Source: Microbacterium flavum (GTDB lineage Bacteria; Actinomycetota; Actinomycetes; Actinomycetales; Microbacteriaceae). From it: 64,000 nucleotides of DNA. The stretch covers positions 310,001-374,000 of the forward strand of contig NZ_JAFLHG010000001.1 in the NCBI RefSeq assembly GCF_018717645.1, written 5' to 3'. Position numbers and translations under genes: made by a program. The notes below the pieces were generated by a model. It searched no databases and was not told the origin of the DNA. It saw only the letters and a program-made list of their open reading frames with translations. Shown piece by piece: positions 27,120 to 36,270 of the stretch; the first letter of the stretch is position 1, and each line of letters begins with the position of its first letter.

Positions 27120-27584
27120 ATGGTCGCGCATCCCGGGGTCGAGCCCGCCGAGCAGGCGGCCGCGGGCCTGGCCGCCGCCGGCATGGCGCGCATGCCCGCC
27201 CGGGTGATGATGGCCCTGGTGGGTTCGCCCGACGACGGCTACACCGCGGCCGAGCTCGCCGAGCGGCTGGGCGTCTCGGCGGCCGCCGTCTCGGGCGCCG
27301 TGCGCTACCTGCAGTCGATGCGGATGATCGACCGGATCTCGCGCCCCGGCGACCGCCGCGACCGTTACGACCTCGCCGACGATGCCTGGCACGGGGTGAT
27401 CACCGCGAACTCGCCGATCTACACGCGGCTCGCCGAGCTGATGGATGCCATCGCGGACGAGAACACGGCGGCTCCGGCCTCGGTGCGTCGCGCGCGCGAC
27501 ACGGCCTCGTTCCTGCGCTTCCTCGCCGAACGCCTGCCGCAGCTGGCCGACGAGTGGCGCGCATCGACTACCGTCGAACGGTGA
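27120..27584 (+). CDS. MarR-family regulator of the ABC exporter
   Basis: This is a 154-residue winged-helix protein. PARVMMALVGSPDDGYTAAELAERLGVSAAAVSGAVRYLQSMRMIDRISRPGDRRDRY is a MarR-type HTH with wing. Two in-frame ATGs compete (27114 and 27120); I chose 27120 because GGGAGG at 27108-27113 lies 6 nt before it. It is third in the exporter operon and probably represses it through the palindrome at 24521-24536. Its stop overlaps the rnhA start. Confidence 0.85.
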   Translation: MVAHPGVEPAEQAAAGLAAAGMARMPARVMMALVGSPDDGYTAAELAERLGVSAAAVSGAVRYLQSMRMIDRISRPGDRRDRYDLADDAWHGVITANSPIYTRLAELMDAIADENTAAPASVRRARDTASFLRFLAERLPQLADEWRASTTVER

Positions 27585-28117
27585 CGTCCGCACCCGACAC
27601 CTACACCGTGGCCACCGACGGAGCCTGCAAGGGCAATCCGGGACCGACCGGATGGGCGTGGGTCGGCGAAGACGGCCAGTGGGCCGCCGGCGCGATCCCG
27701 GTCGGCACCAACAACATCGGCGAGCTGATGGGCATGCTCAAGGCGATCGAGGATCACGCCGACGTGCCGCACCTCGTGGTGCAGGCCGATTCGAAGTATG
27801 CGATCGACACCTACGCCTCGTGGATGGACGCTCACCGCCGGCGCGGGTGGAAGACCTCGACGGGCGCCCCGACGAAGAACCAGGATCTGCTCGAACAGCT
27901 GATCGCCGCCCGTGACGCGCGGCGCGCGGCCGGACTGCCCGACGTCGTGCTCGAGCACGTCCGCGGACACCGCGGGCACGTCCTGAACGAGTGGGCCGAC
28001 GAACGGGCCGTGCGCGGCGCCGAGCACGCGGCGAAGGGGACGGCATCGGCCTGGTCCAGCCTCGGCGGCCTGCACCCGACCCTCGATGTGTCGGCTGCGC
28101 CCGCGAAGAAGCGCTGA
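27581..28117 (+). CDS. rnhA: Ribonuclease HI-type protein
   Basis: This 178-residue protein degrades RNA in RNA-DNA hybrids. The acidic active site is readable: Asp in VATDGACKGNPGPTGWAWV, Glu in NNIGELMGMLKAIE, Asp in VVQADSKYAIDTYASW and the last Asp in LNEWADERAVRG, with the HVRGHRGHVLN handle before it. The GTG at 27581 forms a GTGA overlap with the regulator stop; a start at 27554 is possible but gives a 31-nt overlap. A C-terminal 30-residue tail (SLGGLHPTLDVSAAPAKKR) lies beyond the fold. Confidence 0.93.
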   Translation: MTSAPDTYTVATDGACKGNPGPTGWAWVGEDGQWAAGAIPVGTNNIGELMGMLKAIEDHADVPHLVVQADSKYAIDTYASWMDAHRRRGWKTSTGAPTKNQDLLEQLIAARDARRAAGLPDVVLEHVRGHRGHVLNEWADERAVRGAEHAAKGTASAWSSLGGLHPTLDVSAAPAKKR

Positions 28118-28175
28118 CCCCGGCCGGCCCGGTCCGCTCCGGCGCCCGCCACGGCGATATCCCCGCCGGGGCCGA

Positions 28176-28688
28176 TCAGGAGGAGTTCGGGCGAGGCGGG
28201 TTCCGCCGTTCGCCGAGCCACTCCTCGAGGCGGTCGAGCGCGGCACGCTGCCCGGCGACCAGCCGGGGCCGCGCCTCGGCCAGGGGCATCCACTCGACCC
28301 GGTCGACCTCGGGGAAGCTCTGCCGCCGCCCCGACCGCGGGGGCCACTCCATCTCGAACAGGCCGAACACGGCGCCCTCCACCTCGAAGCCGGTGCCGTC
28401 GGCGGCGAAGACGGTCACCCGCTTGCCGGACGAGGAGGCGAACGTTCCGAGCTCGGCGTCGTCGTCGTCCGACCCCGGGGGCGGCTCGAGGCCCAGCTCC
28501 TCGCGGAACTCGCGCTTCGCCGCATCCCGGGGGCTTTCGACGGCGGGGTCGTACTCTCCCTTGGGGATCGACCACGCGGCGGCGTCCTTCGTGGCCCAGA
28601 ACGGGCCGCCCATGTGTGCGACGAGCGCCGACACCCCTCCGTCCAGGTCGACCCGGTACAGCAGGATGCCGGCGCTCGTCGTGACCAC
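28176..28688 (-). CDS. Nudix hydrolase
   Basis: This is a 170-residue Nudix-fold pyrophosphatase. The Nudix helix is WSIPKGEYDPAVESP followed by RDAAKREFREELGLEPP. Compared with the G-x5-E-x7-REUxEExGU rule, there is one extra residue between the G and the first E (GEYDPAVE), while the REFREELG part is canonical. Flanks (SAGILLYRVDLDGGV, FWATKDAAAWSIPKGEY) resemble the DATP/NTP pyrophosphohydrolase group. It follows the aldo/keto reductase by 15 nt on the same strand. Substrate unknown. Confidence 0.88.
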   Translation of the reverse strand: MVTTSAGILLYRVDLDGGVSALVAHMGGPFWATKDAAAWSIPKGEYDPAVESPRDAAKREFREELGLEPPPGSDDDDAELGTFASSSGKRVTVFAADGTGFEVEGAVFGLFEMEWPPRSGRRQSFPEVDRVEWMPLAEARPRLVAGQRAALDRLEEWLGERRNPPRPNSS

Positions 28689-28703
28689 GTCGCGACCGCC
28701 CGA

Positions 28704-29717
28704 TCAGGCCGGTCGGCTCTTCGGCGACACCGTGTCGGTCTCCGCGCCGTCGGTCACGGCGACACTGCTGAGCGCGTCGTTGACGGCGGCGTAGGTCGCG
28801 TCGTCGAGCGTGATGTCGGAGGCCTTGACCGTGTCTTCGAGCTGCTCGGGGCGCGAGGCGCCGACCAGCGCCGCGGCGATGTTCGGGTTGTGCAGGACCC
28901 ACGCGAGCGAGAGCTGCGCGACGGTGATCCCGGCCTCGTCTGCGATGGGCTTCAGCTTCTGCACCGCGGTCAGGACGTCATCGTTCAGGAAGCGCTTGAT
29001 GAAGTTCGCGCCGCTCTTCTCGTCAGTGGCGCGCGACCCCTCCGGAACCGGCTGCCCGGGCAGGTACTTGCCGGTGAGCACGCCCTGCGCGAGCGGCGAC
29101 CAGACGATCTGCGACATTCCGAGCTCCTCGGAGGTGGGGATCACCTTCTCCTCGATGACGCGCCACAGCGCCGAGTACTGCGGCTGGTTCGAGACCAGCT
29201 GGAAGCCGAGGTCGGTCGCGAGCGCATGCCCCGCGCGCAGCTGCTCCGCCGTCCACTCACTGACGCCGATGTAGAGCGCCTTGCCCTGACGGACGATGTC
29301 GGAGAAGGCCTGCATCGTCTCCTCGAGCGGGGTCTCGTAGTCGTAGCGGTGCGCCTGGTAGAGGTCGACGTAGTCGACCTCGAGGCGGCGCAGCGACCCG
29401 TGGATGCCGTCCATCAGGTGCTTGCGGGACAGGCCCTGGTCGTTCGGGCCCTTCTTGCCGATCGGCCAGTACACCTTCGTGAAGATCTCGAGATTCGCGC
29501 GCTCCTGACCCTTGAGGGCCTTGGCGAGCACGACCTCCGCCGCCGTGTTGGCGTACGCGTCGGCGGTGTCGAAGCTCGTGATGCCGAGATCGAGTGCCTT
29601 GTGCACGGTGGCGACGGCGGCGTCGTCGCCGACCTGCGAGGCGTGCGTCACCCAGTTGCCGTAGGTGATCTCCGAGATCTTGAAGCCGCTGTTGCCGAGG
29701 TACCGATAATTGACCAT
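28704..29717 (-). CDS. Aldo/keto reductase (Kv-beta-like)
   Basis: This 337-residue NADPH-dependent reductase has the AKR tetrad: Asp in SFDTADAYANTAAE, Lys in IFTKVYWPIGKK and His in DLYQAHRYDYETPLEETM. Cofactor-binding segments are ALYIGVSEW, SNQPQYSAL, WSPLAQGVLTGKYLPG and ALVGASRPEQLED. The pattern YRYLGNSGFKISEITYGNW and the PEGSRATDEKS stretch match the K+-channel beta-subunit/YghZ-like AKRs. A TAGCGT box (29724-29729) 6 nt before the ATG suggests a leaderless promoter. Confidence 0.94.
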   Translation of the reverse strand: MVNYRYLGNSGFKISEITYGNWVTHASQVGDDAAVATVHKALDLGITSFDTADAYANTAAEVVLAKALKGQERANLEIFTKVYWPIGKKGPNDQGLSRKHLMDGIHGSLRRLEVDYVDLYQAHRYDYETPLEETMQAFSDIVRQGKALYIGVSEWTAEQLRAGHALATDLGFQLVSNQPQYSALWRVIEEKVIPTSEELGMSQIVWSPLAQGVLTGKYLPGQPVPEGSRATDEKSGANFIKRFLNDDVLTAVQKLKPIADEAGITVAQLSLAWVLHNPNIAAALVGASRPEQLEDTVKASDITLDDATYAAVNDALSSVAVTDGAETDTVSPKSRPA

Positions 29718-29723
29718 GTCTCC

Positions 29724-29729
29724 ACGCTA
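29724..29729 (-). promoter_or_regulatory. Leaderless-type -10 box of the aldo/keto reductase gene
   Basis: TAGCGT (minus strand) ends 6 nt before the ATG at 29717. Only GGAG at 2-nt spacing could act as a ribosome site, too close to work well. The arrangement matches the other leaderless starts in this window. Confidence 0.4.
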
Positions 29730-29759
29730 GTCCCGAGGCGGATGCCGAGGGCCGCTGCG

Positions 29760-31568
29760 TCAGGCGATCGCGTCGTCGTGACGCGGACGCGGGGCGGTGT
29801 CCCCGTGCGCCGGGATCACCCCGAAGTCCGTCAGCAGCTCCCCCATCTGAGTGTTGTCGAGACGGTCGTACAGGCGCCCCTTCAGGAAGTTCGGCCCGGG
29901 GATGTCGACGGTCTCGCCGTCACGCAGCCGCGCCATCCCCTTCATCAGGTAGCGGATGTCGTAGGTCGAGTTGAACACCTCGGGTACGCCCCGATCGACG
30001 CCGAGCAGCTGGTACACCGCCTCCATCGCCGTCCGCACCGAATACTCGGTCGTGAAGATCGTGTCGCGCGTGGTTTCGGCGAACTGGCCGAGGAATGCGA
30101 AGTTCGCGCTCCCGTCCGGCACGACCTGCGGCCGATCGCCGGCCTTGCGCGGCATGAAGAACGACGTGATGTACGGCATCATCACGGGCACGCATTTCGC
30201 TCCGGATGCCGCCAGCTCGGGGATCTGGTCGGTCGGAACGCCCATGTGGTAGAGCCATTCCTGGGTGATCTCCTCGCCGGTGCAGTCCTGCATGGGCTTC
30301 TTCACGAAATCGCCGGGAGTCTCCACGAACAGGCCGTAGACCCAGACGACGATCTCGTTCGGCTTCTGGGCTTTGAAGTGCGGTTGACGGTTGACCGTCC
30401 AGCTCATGAGCCACGACGAGTCCTTCGCCGTGACGATGCCGCCGGTGACGACCTTGCCGCTGAAGGGATCGCGCTGCGCGATCCTCTCGATGTAGGCGGG
30501 GATGCGCTCGTCGATGGTCGTGACCGTCGCCGACTCCCACTTGGTCTTGTCGATGTCGCTGCAGAAGACCTCCGGCCGGCCGAAGTCGTCGCGCTTCGCG
30601 GCGAGCTTCCTCCACAGGTCCCACGCGGGGGCGGGGCCTGCCTTGATCACCGGCGCCGTCTCCTGGTCGCCGTTGTCGGAGTTCTCGGTGAGCGACCCGA
30701 TGATCGCGAGACACAGATCGTCCTCGCCGAGGTCGACCCCGCCCGCGCCGTCGGCATCCGTCCATTCGATGCGGGTCGCGCGGAACGTGTCGCCGTCGAA
30801 CGCGAAGTCGATGTCGGTGACGCTCGTGCGGAAGCGGAGGCGCACCCCCTGCTCCTGCAGCCAGTTGTACATCGGGATCACGATAGATTCGAACTGGTTG
30901 TACTTCGTGAACTTCAGCGCCGACAGGTCGGGGAGCCCCCCGATGTGGTGCATGAAACGGTGCAGGTAGAGCTTCATCTCGAGGGCGGAGTGCCACTCCT
31001 CGAACGCGAACATCGTGCGCCAGTAGAGCCAGAAGTTGCTCTTCAGGAAGTCCTCTCCGAAGACCTCGTCGATGCGCTTGTCCTCCATCTCCTCGCGCGT
31101 GGCGAGGATGACCTTGGTGATGTCCTTCTGAGCCTTCTCCGACAGCGTGAACAGCTTGTTCGTGTGGGCGTCCTGCCCCTGCTTCTCGGTGACCCGGCAG
31201 AGCGAGTAGTTGGGGTCGTCCTTGTTCAGCCAGAAGAACTCGTCGAGGACGCTCGCGCCCTCGATCTCGATCGAGGGGATCGTGCGGAAGAGGTCCCACA
31301 GGCATTCCATGTGGTCCTCCATCTCGCGTCCGCCGCGGATGACGAACCCCTTGTCGGGGTACTTGATGCCATCGAGCGCTCCACCGGGCAGCATGAGCTC
31401 CTCGATGATCGTGATCCGATCGCCCGCCATCTGTCCGTCGCGGACGAGGAAGACCGCCGCGGCCATGCCCGCGAGGCCGCCGCCGACGATCCAGGCGGAT
31501 TTGTCATCGACGCCTTCCGGCTTGCGGGGGCGGGCGAAGGCCTCGTAGTTGCCGTTGCTGTAGTACAC
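29760..31568 (-). CDS. ohyA: Oleate hydratase
   Basis: This 602-residue FAD protein (myosin-cross-reactive-antigen family) adds water to the cis-9 double bond of oleate and similar free fatty acids. It has the N-terminal dinucleotide fold AWIVGGGLAGMAAAVFLVRD, the active-site stretch MLPGGALDGI, GFVIRGGREMEDHMECLWDL, FWLYWRTMFAFEEWHSALEMKLY and MHHIGGLPDLSALKFT. The start is GTG 31568 with AAAGGGA 8 nt upstream; the family begins with M-Y-Y-S-N-G-N-Y-E, exactly as here. In-frame sequence further upstream is not coding. It may detoxify host or plant fatty acids. Confidence 0.97.
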   Translation of the reverse strand: MYYSNGNYEAFARPRKPEGVDDKSAWIVGGGLAGMAAAVFLVRDGQMAGDRITIIEELMLPGGALDGIKYPDKGFVIRGGREMEDHMECLWDLFRTIPSIEIEGASVLDEFFWLNKDDPNYSLCRVTEKQGQDAHTNKLFTLSEKAQKDITKVILATREEMEDKRIDEVFGEDFLKSNFWLYWRTMFAFEEWHSALEMKLYLHRFMHHIGGLPDLSALKFTKYNQFESIVIPMYNWLQEQGVRLRFRTSVTDIDFAFDGDTFRATRIEWTDADGAGGVDLGEDDLCLAIIGSLTENSDNGDQETAPVIKAGPAPAWDLWRKLAAKRDDFGRPEVFCSDIDKTKWESATVTTIDERIPAYIERIAQRDPFSGKVVTGGIVTAKDSSWLMSWTVNRQPHFKAQKPNEIVVWVYGLFVETPGDFVKKPMQDCTGEEITQEWLYHMGVPTDQIPELAASGAKCVPVMMPYITSFFMPRKAGDRPQVVPDGSANFAFLGQFAETTRDTIFTTEYSVRTAMEAVYQLLGVDRGVPEVFNSTYDIRYLMKGMARLRDGETVDIPGPNFLKGRLYDRLDNTQMGELLTDFGVIPAHGDTAPRPRHDDAIA

Positions 31569-31644
31569 GTGCGGTCCCTTTCGTCGCTGGCCGATAGACC
31601 CAGTCCATCGGAGGACGGCCGGCGGCGAAAGGGGGGGTCGCGCG

Positions 31645-32877
31645 TCAGTCGACGGGAACGGCGGAGGCGACCTCGCGATCCTCCTCCGTCGCGACGAGCT
31701 GCCCGCAGGCGCCGTCGATCTCCTTGCCGCGGGTGTCGCGGAGGGTCGTCGGGATGCCGGCCTCATTGAGCCGGCGGACGAACTCGCGCTGCACCGGCTT
31801 CTCGGATGCCGTCCAGACGGATCCCGGCGTCGGGTTCAGCGGAATCGGATTGACGTGCACCCAGCCGTGACCGCGCTCGTTGAGCTTCGTCGCGAGCAGA
31901 TCGGCGCGCCATGCGTGATCGTTCATGTCCTTGATGAGGGCGTACTCGATCGAGACGCGGCGCCCGGTCTTCTCGAAGTAGCGGTACGCGGCATCCAGCG
32001 CCTCATCGACCTTCCACCGGGAGTTGATCGGGATCATCTCGTCACGGAGGTGGTCGTCGGGGGCGTGCAGCGACAGCGCGAAGGTGACGGGGATGCCTTC
32101 GCCTGCGAGCTTGTCGATCGCGGGGACGAGCCCGACGGTCGACACCGTCACGCCGCGGGCGCTCATGCCGAGGCCGTGCTCCTTGTCGACCATGGTGCGG
32201 ACGGCCTGGATGACCCGGTTGTAGTTGGCCAGCGGCTCCCCCATGCCCATGAACACGATGTTCGTGACGCGTTCGTCGGGGTGCTCGGCTGGTCCGAGCT
32301 CTCCCGCGCGGATCGCCGCGTTCGCCCGCACGACCTGCTCGATGATCTCCGCCGCCGACATGTTGCGGGTGAGGCCCGCCTGTCCCGTCGCGCAGAACGG
32401 GCAGTTCATGCCGCACCCGGCCTGGCTGGAGACGCACAGGGTGATGCGTCCCGGATACCGCATGAGGACCGACTCCACGAGCGCGCCGTCGTGGAGCTTC
32501 CAGAGGAACTTGATCGTGTCGCCGCTGTCGGTCTGCAGGCGCCGCACCTCGGTGAGCAGGTGCGGCAGGAGGCCGGCGACGAGGTCGTCGCGCCCGGATG
32601 CCGGCAGGTCGGTCATCTTCGCGGGATCCGAGGTGTAGTGCTGGAAGTAGTGCTTCTCGAGCTGCTTCGCCCGGAAGCCGGGGAGCCCGAGCTCGACGGC
32701 CTTCTCGACACGCTGCGCCGGGGTGAGGTCGGCGAGGTGGACGGGCGGCATGCCCTTCTTCGGCGCGGCGAATTGAAGGAGCGGCTTGCCCTCGGCATCC
32801 ACTCGCTGGGTCCAGCCCTCGGCGCGCGGGCGTACCTGACGCGGCTTCGTCGTACGGACGGGGCTGGATTCGGTCAT
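31645..32877 (-). CDS. rlmN: Dual-specificity rRNA/tRNA m2A methyltransferase RlmN
   Basis: This 410-residue radical SAM enzyme methylates A2503 of 23S rRNA and A37 of some tRNAs. The CxxxCxxC cluster site is [20 protein letters not shown]; the SAM motif [10 protein letters not shown], the substrate region [13 protein letters not shown] and the catalytic cysteine in the C-terminal DIRGACGQL-like stretch [14 protein letters not shown] are present. The ATG overlaps the stop of the PTS permease gene (ATGA). An N-terminal extension of about 40 residues precedes the conserved [11 protein letters not shown]. Confidence 0.97.
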   Translation of the reverse strand: MTESSPVRTTKPRQVRPRAEGWTQRVDAEGKPLLQFAAPKKGMPPVHLADLTPAQRVEKAVELGLPGFRAKQLEKHYFQHYTSDPAKMTDLPASGRDDLVAGLLPHLLTEVRRLQTDSGDTIKFLWKLHDGALVESVLMRYPGRITLCVSSQAGCGMNCPFCATGQAGLTRNMSAAEIIEQVVRANAAIRAGELGPAEHPDERVTNIVFMGMGEPLANYNRVIQAVRTMVDKEHGLGMSARGVTVSTVGLVPAIDKLAGEGIPVTFALSLHAPDDHLRDEMIPINSRWKVDEALDAAYRYFEKTGRRVSIEYALIKDMNDHAWRADLLATKLNERGHGWVHVNPIPLNPTPGSVWTASEKPVQREFVRRLNEAGIPTTLRDTRGKEIDGACGQLVATEEDREVASAVPVD

Positions 32878-34394
32878 GAGTCCAGGGTACCGAGACCACC
32901 TGGACGAGCGCCGTCCGCGGGGACGGTGTGCACCGCGTCCTCCACGAGGGCACGTGCGCGCCCGCTGCGTCCCCACACGAGAGTGACGAGGAAGGCGATC
33001 ATGCCGCTCGCGCCGATCGCGGCGAGATACGCGAGGCCGGAGCCCGGCGCGATCGACGCGACGCCGACCACGCCGGCGGCCCCGAGGGTCACCGCCTGCA
33101 CGTTGAAGGCGGCGAGGACGCCCCCGCCGATGGACGAGGCGATCACGGCGGCGATGAACGGGAAGCGCAGTCGCAGGTTGATGCCGAAGATCGCCGGCTC
33201 GGCGATGCCGACGCACGCCGGAAGGCCTGCTCCGGCGGCGAGCGCACGGAGCCGCGTCCGCCGGCCGGCGAGCACGGCGACGGCGAAGCACGCTCCCGCC
33301 TGCGCGAGATTGGCGGCTCCGGCCGCGGGGAAGATGAAGGACCCGCCGGTCGCGAGGAGGCCGAGTTCGAGCGAGACCAGGCTCTGGTGGGTGCCGGTGA
33401 GGACGAGGAGCGGGTACAGCGCGCCGAACACGACTCCGCCGAGGAGCCCGGACTGCTCGTAGACCAGGGCGATCAGCCGGGCGAATCCATCGCCGGCGAA
33501 TCGCAGCACCGGGCCCACGACGAGGAAGGCGAGGACGCCCGTGAGCAGGAGGGTGAGCATCGGCACCAACAGGAAGCGGGCCGCGCCGCGCAGGACGGTC
33601 CCGAGACCGCGCTCGATGAGGGTGAGGAGGTAGGCGATGGCGACGATGGGGATGACCGTGCCCCGGTAGTCGATGCCGAGCACATCCACGCCGGCGATCG
33701 TCCAGCTGCCGCCGCCCCCGACGTGGAGAGCGGGAAAGCTTCCGGCATCCACGACGAACGGCGCGGCGACGAGCGCGGCCCCCATCGCCGCGCCGAGAAA
33801 CGGGCTGCCGCCGAACCGGGCGGCAGCCGAGTAGCCGACGAAGACGGGGAGGAGCGTGAAGACGCCGATGCCGAGGATGCCGATGAGGGCGGAGAGCCCG
33901 TCGAGCCACGGCACGGTCGCCGCCACTGAGCCCTGGCCGAACACGCCGGGCGCGCTGAGGATGTTGTGCAGCGCGAGCAGCATGCCCGCCGCGACGAAGG
34001 TCGGCAGGAGCGGCGCCACGATGTCCATCAGGACGTAGAGCGGACGGACGATGGGGCGACGGTGCGGCGATTCCGCCGGCGCGGCGTCAGGGCCGGAATC
34101 GCCCGCCCCGCCGGCCTCGGACTCCTTGATCGGGACGTGCAGCGCCAGCGCGAGGGCTGCATGCGCCCGCTCGACCGCCTGGGGCCCGACGACGATCTGG
34201 ATCTGATCGCCGAGCGTCGCGACACCGATGACGCCGGGGAGTCCCGAGACCGCGCCCAGGTCCACACGACCGCTGTCCCGCACACTCACCCTCAGTCGCG
34301 TCGCGCAGTGGACGAGCGACACCACGTTCGCGGGCCCGCCGAGTGCCGACGCGACCTCCGCCGCAGTGCGCGCGTCCCCTGCCGAACCGTCGAT
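32874..34394 (-). CDS. PTS permease EIIBC (sucrose/beta-glucoside type)
   Basis: This phosphotransferase sugar permease phosphorylates its sugar during uptake. The EIIB domain has the phosphorylated Cys in [18 protein letters not shown] has about 10 helices, the [15 protein letters not shown] stretch and [13 protein letters not shown]. No EIIA domain follows, as in sucrose/trehalose permeases. The first canonical start codon is GTG 34325, but it would remove the first EIIB helix; the homologous frame continues ([18 protein letters not shown]) back to an ATC codon at 34394, just after GAGGAGG, so I place the start there (506 residues). Upstream lie the levansucrase gene and terminator; substrate sucrose is inferred. 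Confidence 0.82.
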   Translation of the reverse strand: MDGSAGDARTAAEVASALGGPANVVSLVHCATRLRVSVRDSGRVDLGAVSGLPGVIGVATLGDQIQIVVGPQAVERAHAALALALHVPIKESEAGGAGDSGPDAAPAESPHRRPIVRPLYVLMDIVAPLLPTFVAAGMLLALHNILSAPGVFGQGSVAATVPWLDGLSALIGILGIGVFTLLPVFVGYSAAARFGGSPFLGAAMGAALVAAPFVVDAGSFPALHVGGGGSWTIAGVDVLGIDYRGTVIPIVAIAYLLTLIERGLGTVLRGAARFLLVPMLTLLLTGVLAFLVVGPVLRFAGDGFARLIALVYEQSGLLGGVVFGALYPLLVLTGTHQSLVSLELGLLATGGSFIFPAAGAANLAQAGACFAVAVLAGRRTRLRALAAGAGLPACVGIAEPAIFGINLRLRFPFIAAVIASSIGGGVLAAFNVQAVTLGAAGVVGVASIAPGSGLAYLAAIGASGMIAFLVTLVWGRSGRARALVEDAVHTVPADGARPGGLGTLDS

Positions 34395-34412
34395 GACGCC
34401 TCCTCGATCAGA

Positions 34413-34424
34413 GGTAACGCTACC
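34413..34424 (-). promoter_or_regulatory. LacI-type operator-like element before the PTS gene
   Basis: GGTAACGCTACC is a 12-nt near-palindrome (10 of 12 positions symmetrical), 18 nt upstream of the ATC/GAGGAGG start region. It resembles LacI-family half-sites. A similar GGTACTGTTACC lies at 17077-17088 before the amylopullulanase. Function is inferred. Confidence 0.35.
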
Positions 34425-34479
34425 GACTCGATCGCCCGGCGAGACGCACGCGGCCTCCGCACGCCCCCGCGCACAGCGG

Positions 34480-34525
34480 AGCGGCCCCCGTGTCGCGATC
34501 TTCCGATCGCGGCACGGGGGCCGCT
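34480..34525 (-). terminator. Strong terminator hairpin after levansucrase
   Basis: Arms of 21 bp (34480-34500 and 34505-34525) around TTCC pair with a single mismatch (G-U possible in RNA); the stem core is GGCCCCCGTG. It lies 20 nt beyond the levansucrase stop and upstream of the PTS gene, so it separates the two transcripts. Confidence 0.85.
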
Positions 34526-34545
34526 CATTGTGCGAGAGGCGAACC

Positions 34546-36156
34546 TCAGCGCACGGGTCGCACGTCAGACGTCGGGTCGATGTCGTGCGCGTATCCCGAC
34601 GGGATGTCGGCCCACTCGCCGAGCCCGTTGTTCCCGTAGGTCCGGTCGACGGTCACGTCGGCTCCGTTGATGTCGACCTTCACCGTGGGGGCGAGGGTGC
34701 CGCCGCGGACGAAGTCGTCGCTGGTGCCGATCGTGTCGATGAAGGACTGCACCAGGCCGCCCGGCATGACGTAGTGCGAGTACGCCTGGAACTGGCCCGG
34801 GTTCTGGTTGAAGTCCGGCGCGAAGGGCGCACCGTTGGCGTAGTTCAGGTTCGACGGGCTGCCGAGCGCCAGGCCCGAGCCGCGGTTGACCGGCTCGAAG
34901 TCGCTGCGGATGCCGTCGCCGACGAAGCCGTAGACGCCTTCAGGACCGTCCACGCCTGCCGCGTACGTGCCGCGGTGGGTGATCGTGAAGAGGTAGTACT
35001 TGCCGTCCTTCATGTAGATCTGCGGGCGCTCCGTCTGATCGTTCACGCAGTTCGCGGAGAGGATCGGCGGGAGGAAGGTCCACTCGGTGAGGGCCGCGTT
35101 GTCGGCGACCGCGAGTCCCACGTTGGCGAGCTGGTAGTGCGCGCCGTTGTCCATGACCTCGTCGGCCGTCTCGGTGTACGGGTCGCCGGGGCGGTAGCCC
35201 ATGTCCTCCTCGGTGCAGACACGCTCGCCGCGCACGGCGGCGGTGTTGCCCTCGAACACCATGTAGGTCTTGCCGGGGTGAGCCGGGTCCTCGAAGGTGA
35301 ACGGGTCACGGAAGTTGAAGAACTCGTTCTGGTCGCCGTCCTGGTAGTACTTGCCGTCCGCCTGCAGCATGTCGTGCTGGTCGCGGAAGCCGGTCATCCA
35401 GACGCCGTTCTCGTCGGCGAACAGGCGCCCCTCGCTCTGCACGATGCGGGGGTCGTAGGGCTTGCGGTTGCTGCCGTCCTCGTTGCGGTAGAACGCGACC
35501 GCCGTGTAGAAGATGCGCAGCTTGTTGCCGTCGAAGATGCGGGTCGAGCCCGACCACTCGGTCTGGTGGCTGAAGGACTGGTCCTCGAAGATCGCGCCGG
35601 AGGCGCCCTCGGGGAACACGAGCCCGCCGTACGTCCAGCCGCCGTTCTCCGGACGCTCGGCGACGTTCGCCTTGCGGAAGAAGTAGCCGAGCTTGGCGTA
35701 GGTGTGACGGTCATCGAAGCCGAGCTTGCGGTCGGCGACAAGGGAGAAGACGACCTCCCAGCCCTTGAAGCTGGGCTGCGCAGCGGTCTCGTCGGTCAGC
35801 GTCCAGCTGTCCCAGACCCAGACCTGGTCGTTGCTCATGTCGGGGAAGTCCTGCGGGACCGTCGGCATCGTGTATTCCTCGGGCATGGAGTTCGCACGAG
35901 GAGGTGCGGTGGGGTCGCTCATGGCCTGGATCTGGCGCGCATCGGCGCGGGTCCACTTGGCGGTGAAGTCGTCCGTGGGGTCGTAGGCCTGCTGCGAGTG
36001 CTGCGTCGGAGCCGGGAAGCCGGGAACGGCATCCGGTTCGTCGGCAGCCGTCGCGGGCGCGGCGGCGATGAGCGTCGCGACGGTCGCCGCGGCGGCGGCG
36101 ATCCCTGCGGCGCGCAGGCGCCGGCGGAATCGACCGGAGGTGTGGATGGTGGTCAC
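34546..36156 (-). CDS. Secreted levansucrase (GH68)
   Basis: This 536-residue fructansucrase uses sucrose to build levan and release glucose, outside the cell. A signal peptide (RRRLRAAGIAAAAATVATLIAAAPATA) ends near residue 38. GH68 landmarks are the nucleophile Asp in VWVWDSWTL, the transition-state stabiliser in FFNFRDPFTF, the acid/base Glu in DQTERPQIYMKDG, and SFSHQTEWSGSTRIFDG. GTG 36156 is the start; the ribosome site is weak (AGAAAG). No anchor or binding module follows. The promoter is shared back-to-back with the surface-protein/levanase operon through one palindromic operator. GH68 also includes inulosucrases, so levan as the product is likely, not certain. Confidence 0.95.
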   Translation of the reverse strand: MTTIHTSGRFRRRLRAAGIAAAAATVATLIAAAPATAADEPDAVPGFPAPTQHSQQAYDPTDDFTAKWTRADARQIQAMSDPTAPPRANSMPEEYTMPTVPQDFPDMSNDQVWVWDSWTLTDETAAQPSFKGWEVVFSLVADRKLGFDDRHTYAKLGYFFRKANVAERPENGGWTYGGLVFPEGASGAIFEDQSFSHQTEWSGSTRIFDGNKLRIFYTAVAFYRNEDGSNRKPYDPRIVQSEGRLFADENGVWMTGFRDQHDMLQADGKYYQDGDQNEFFNFRDPFTFEDPAHPGKTYMVFEGNTAAVRGERVCTEEDMGYRPGDPYTETADEVMDNGAHYQLANVGLAVADNAALTEWTFLPPILSANCVNDQTERPQIYMKDGKYYLFTITHRGTYAAGVDGPEGVYGFVGDGIRSDFEPVNRGSGLALGSPSNLNYANGAPFAPDFNQNPGQFQAYSHYVMPGGLVQSFIDTIGTSDDFVRGGTLAPTVKVDINGADVTVDRTYGNNGLGEWADIPSGYAHDIDPTSDVRPVR

Positions 36157-36207
36157 GTCTGTCAGCTTTCTGGAGGGGCGGAAGGCGTGGGTCTGCTCTC
36201 AGTCAGG

Positions 36208-36270
36208 AGACTAGGGCATCTGTGGCGATTCTGTCAAACGTTTGACATATGCCGTCCGCCCTGCTTCACT
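36208..36270. promoter_or_regulatory. Divergent fructan promoters sharing one palindromic operator
   Basis: The perfect 16-bp palindrome TGTCAAACGTTTGACA (36232-36247) contains TTGACA on each strand. Minus strand: TTGACA (36232-36237), 18-nt spacer, TAGTCT (36208-36213) toward levansucrase. Plus strand: TTGACA (36242-36247), 17-nt spacer, a weak TTCACT (36265-36270) toward the surface operon. A repressor on the palindrome would block both -35 boxes. The sequence is of the ScrR/LacI type, so the LacI protein encoded at 40327-41322 is the best candidate. Confidence 0.75.

Noticed and set aside
28086..31769. A 1227-codon plus-strand open frame across Nudix, aldo/keto reductase and oleate hydratase
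   Set aside because: Shadow of three clear minus-strand enzymes; it shows no conserved motif.
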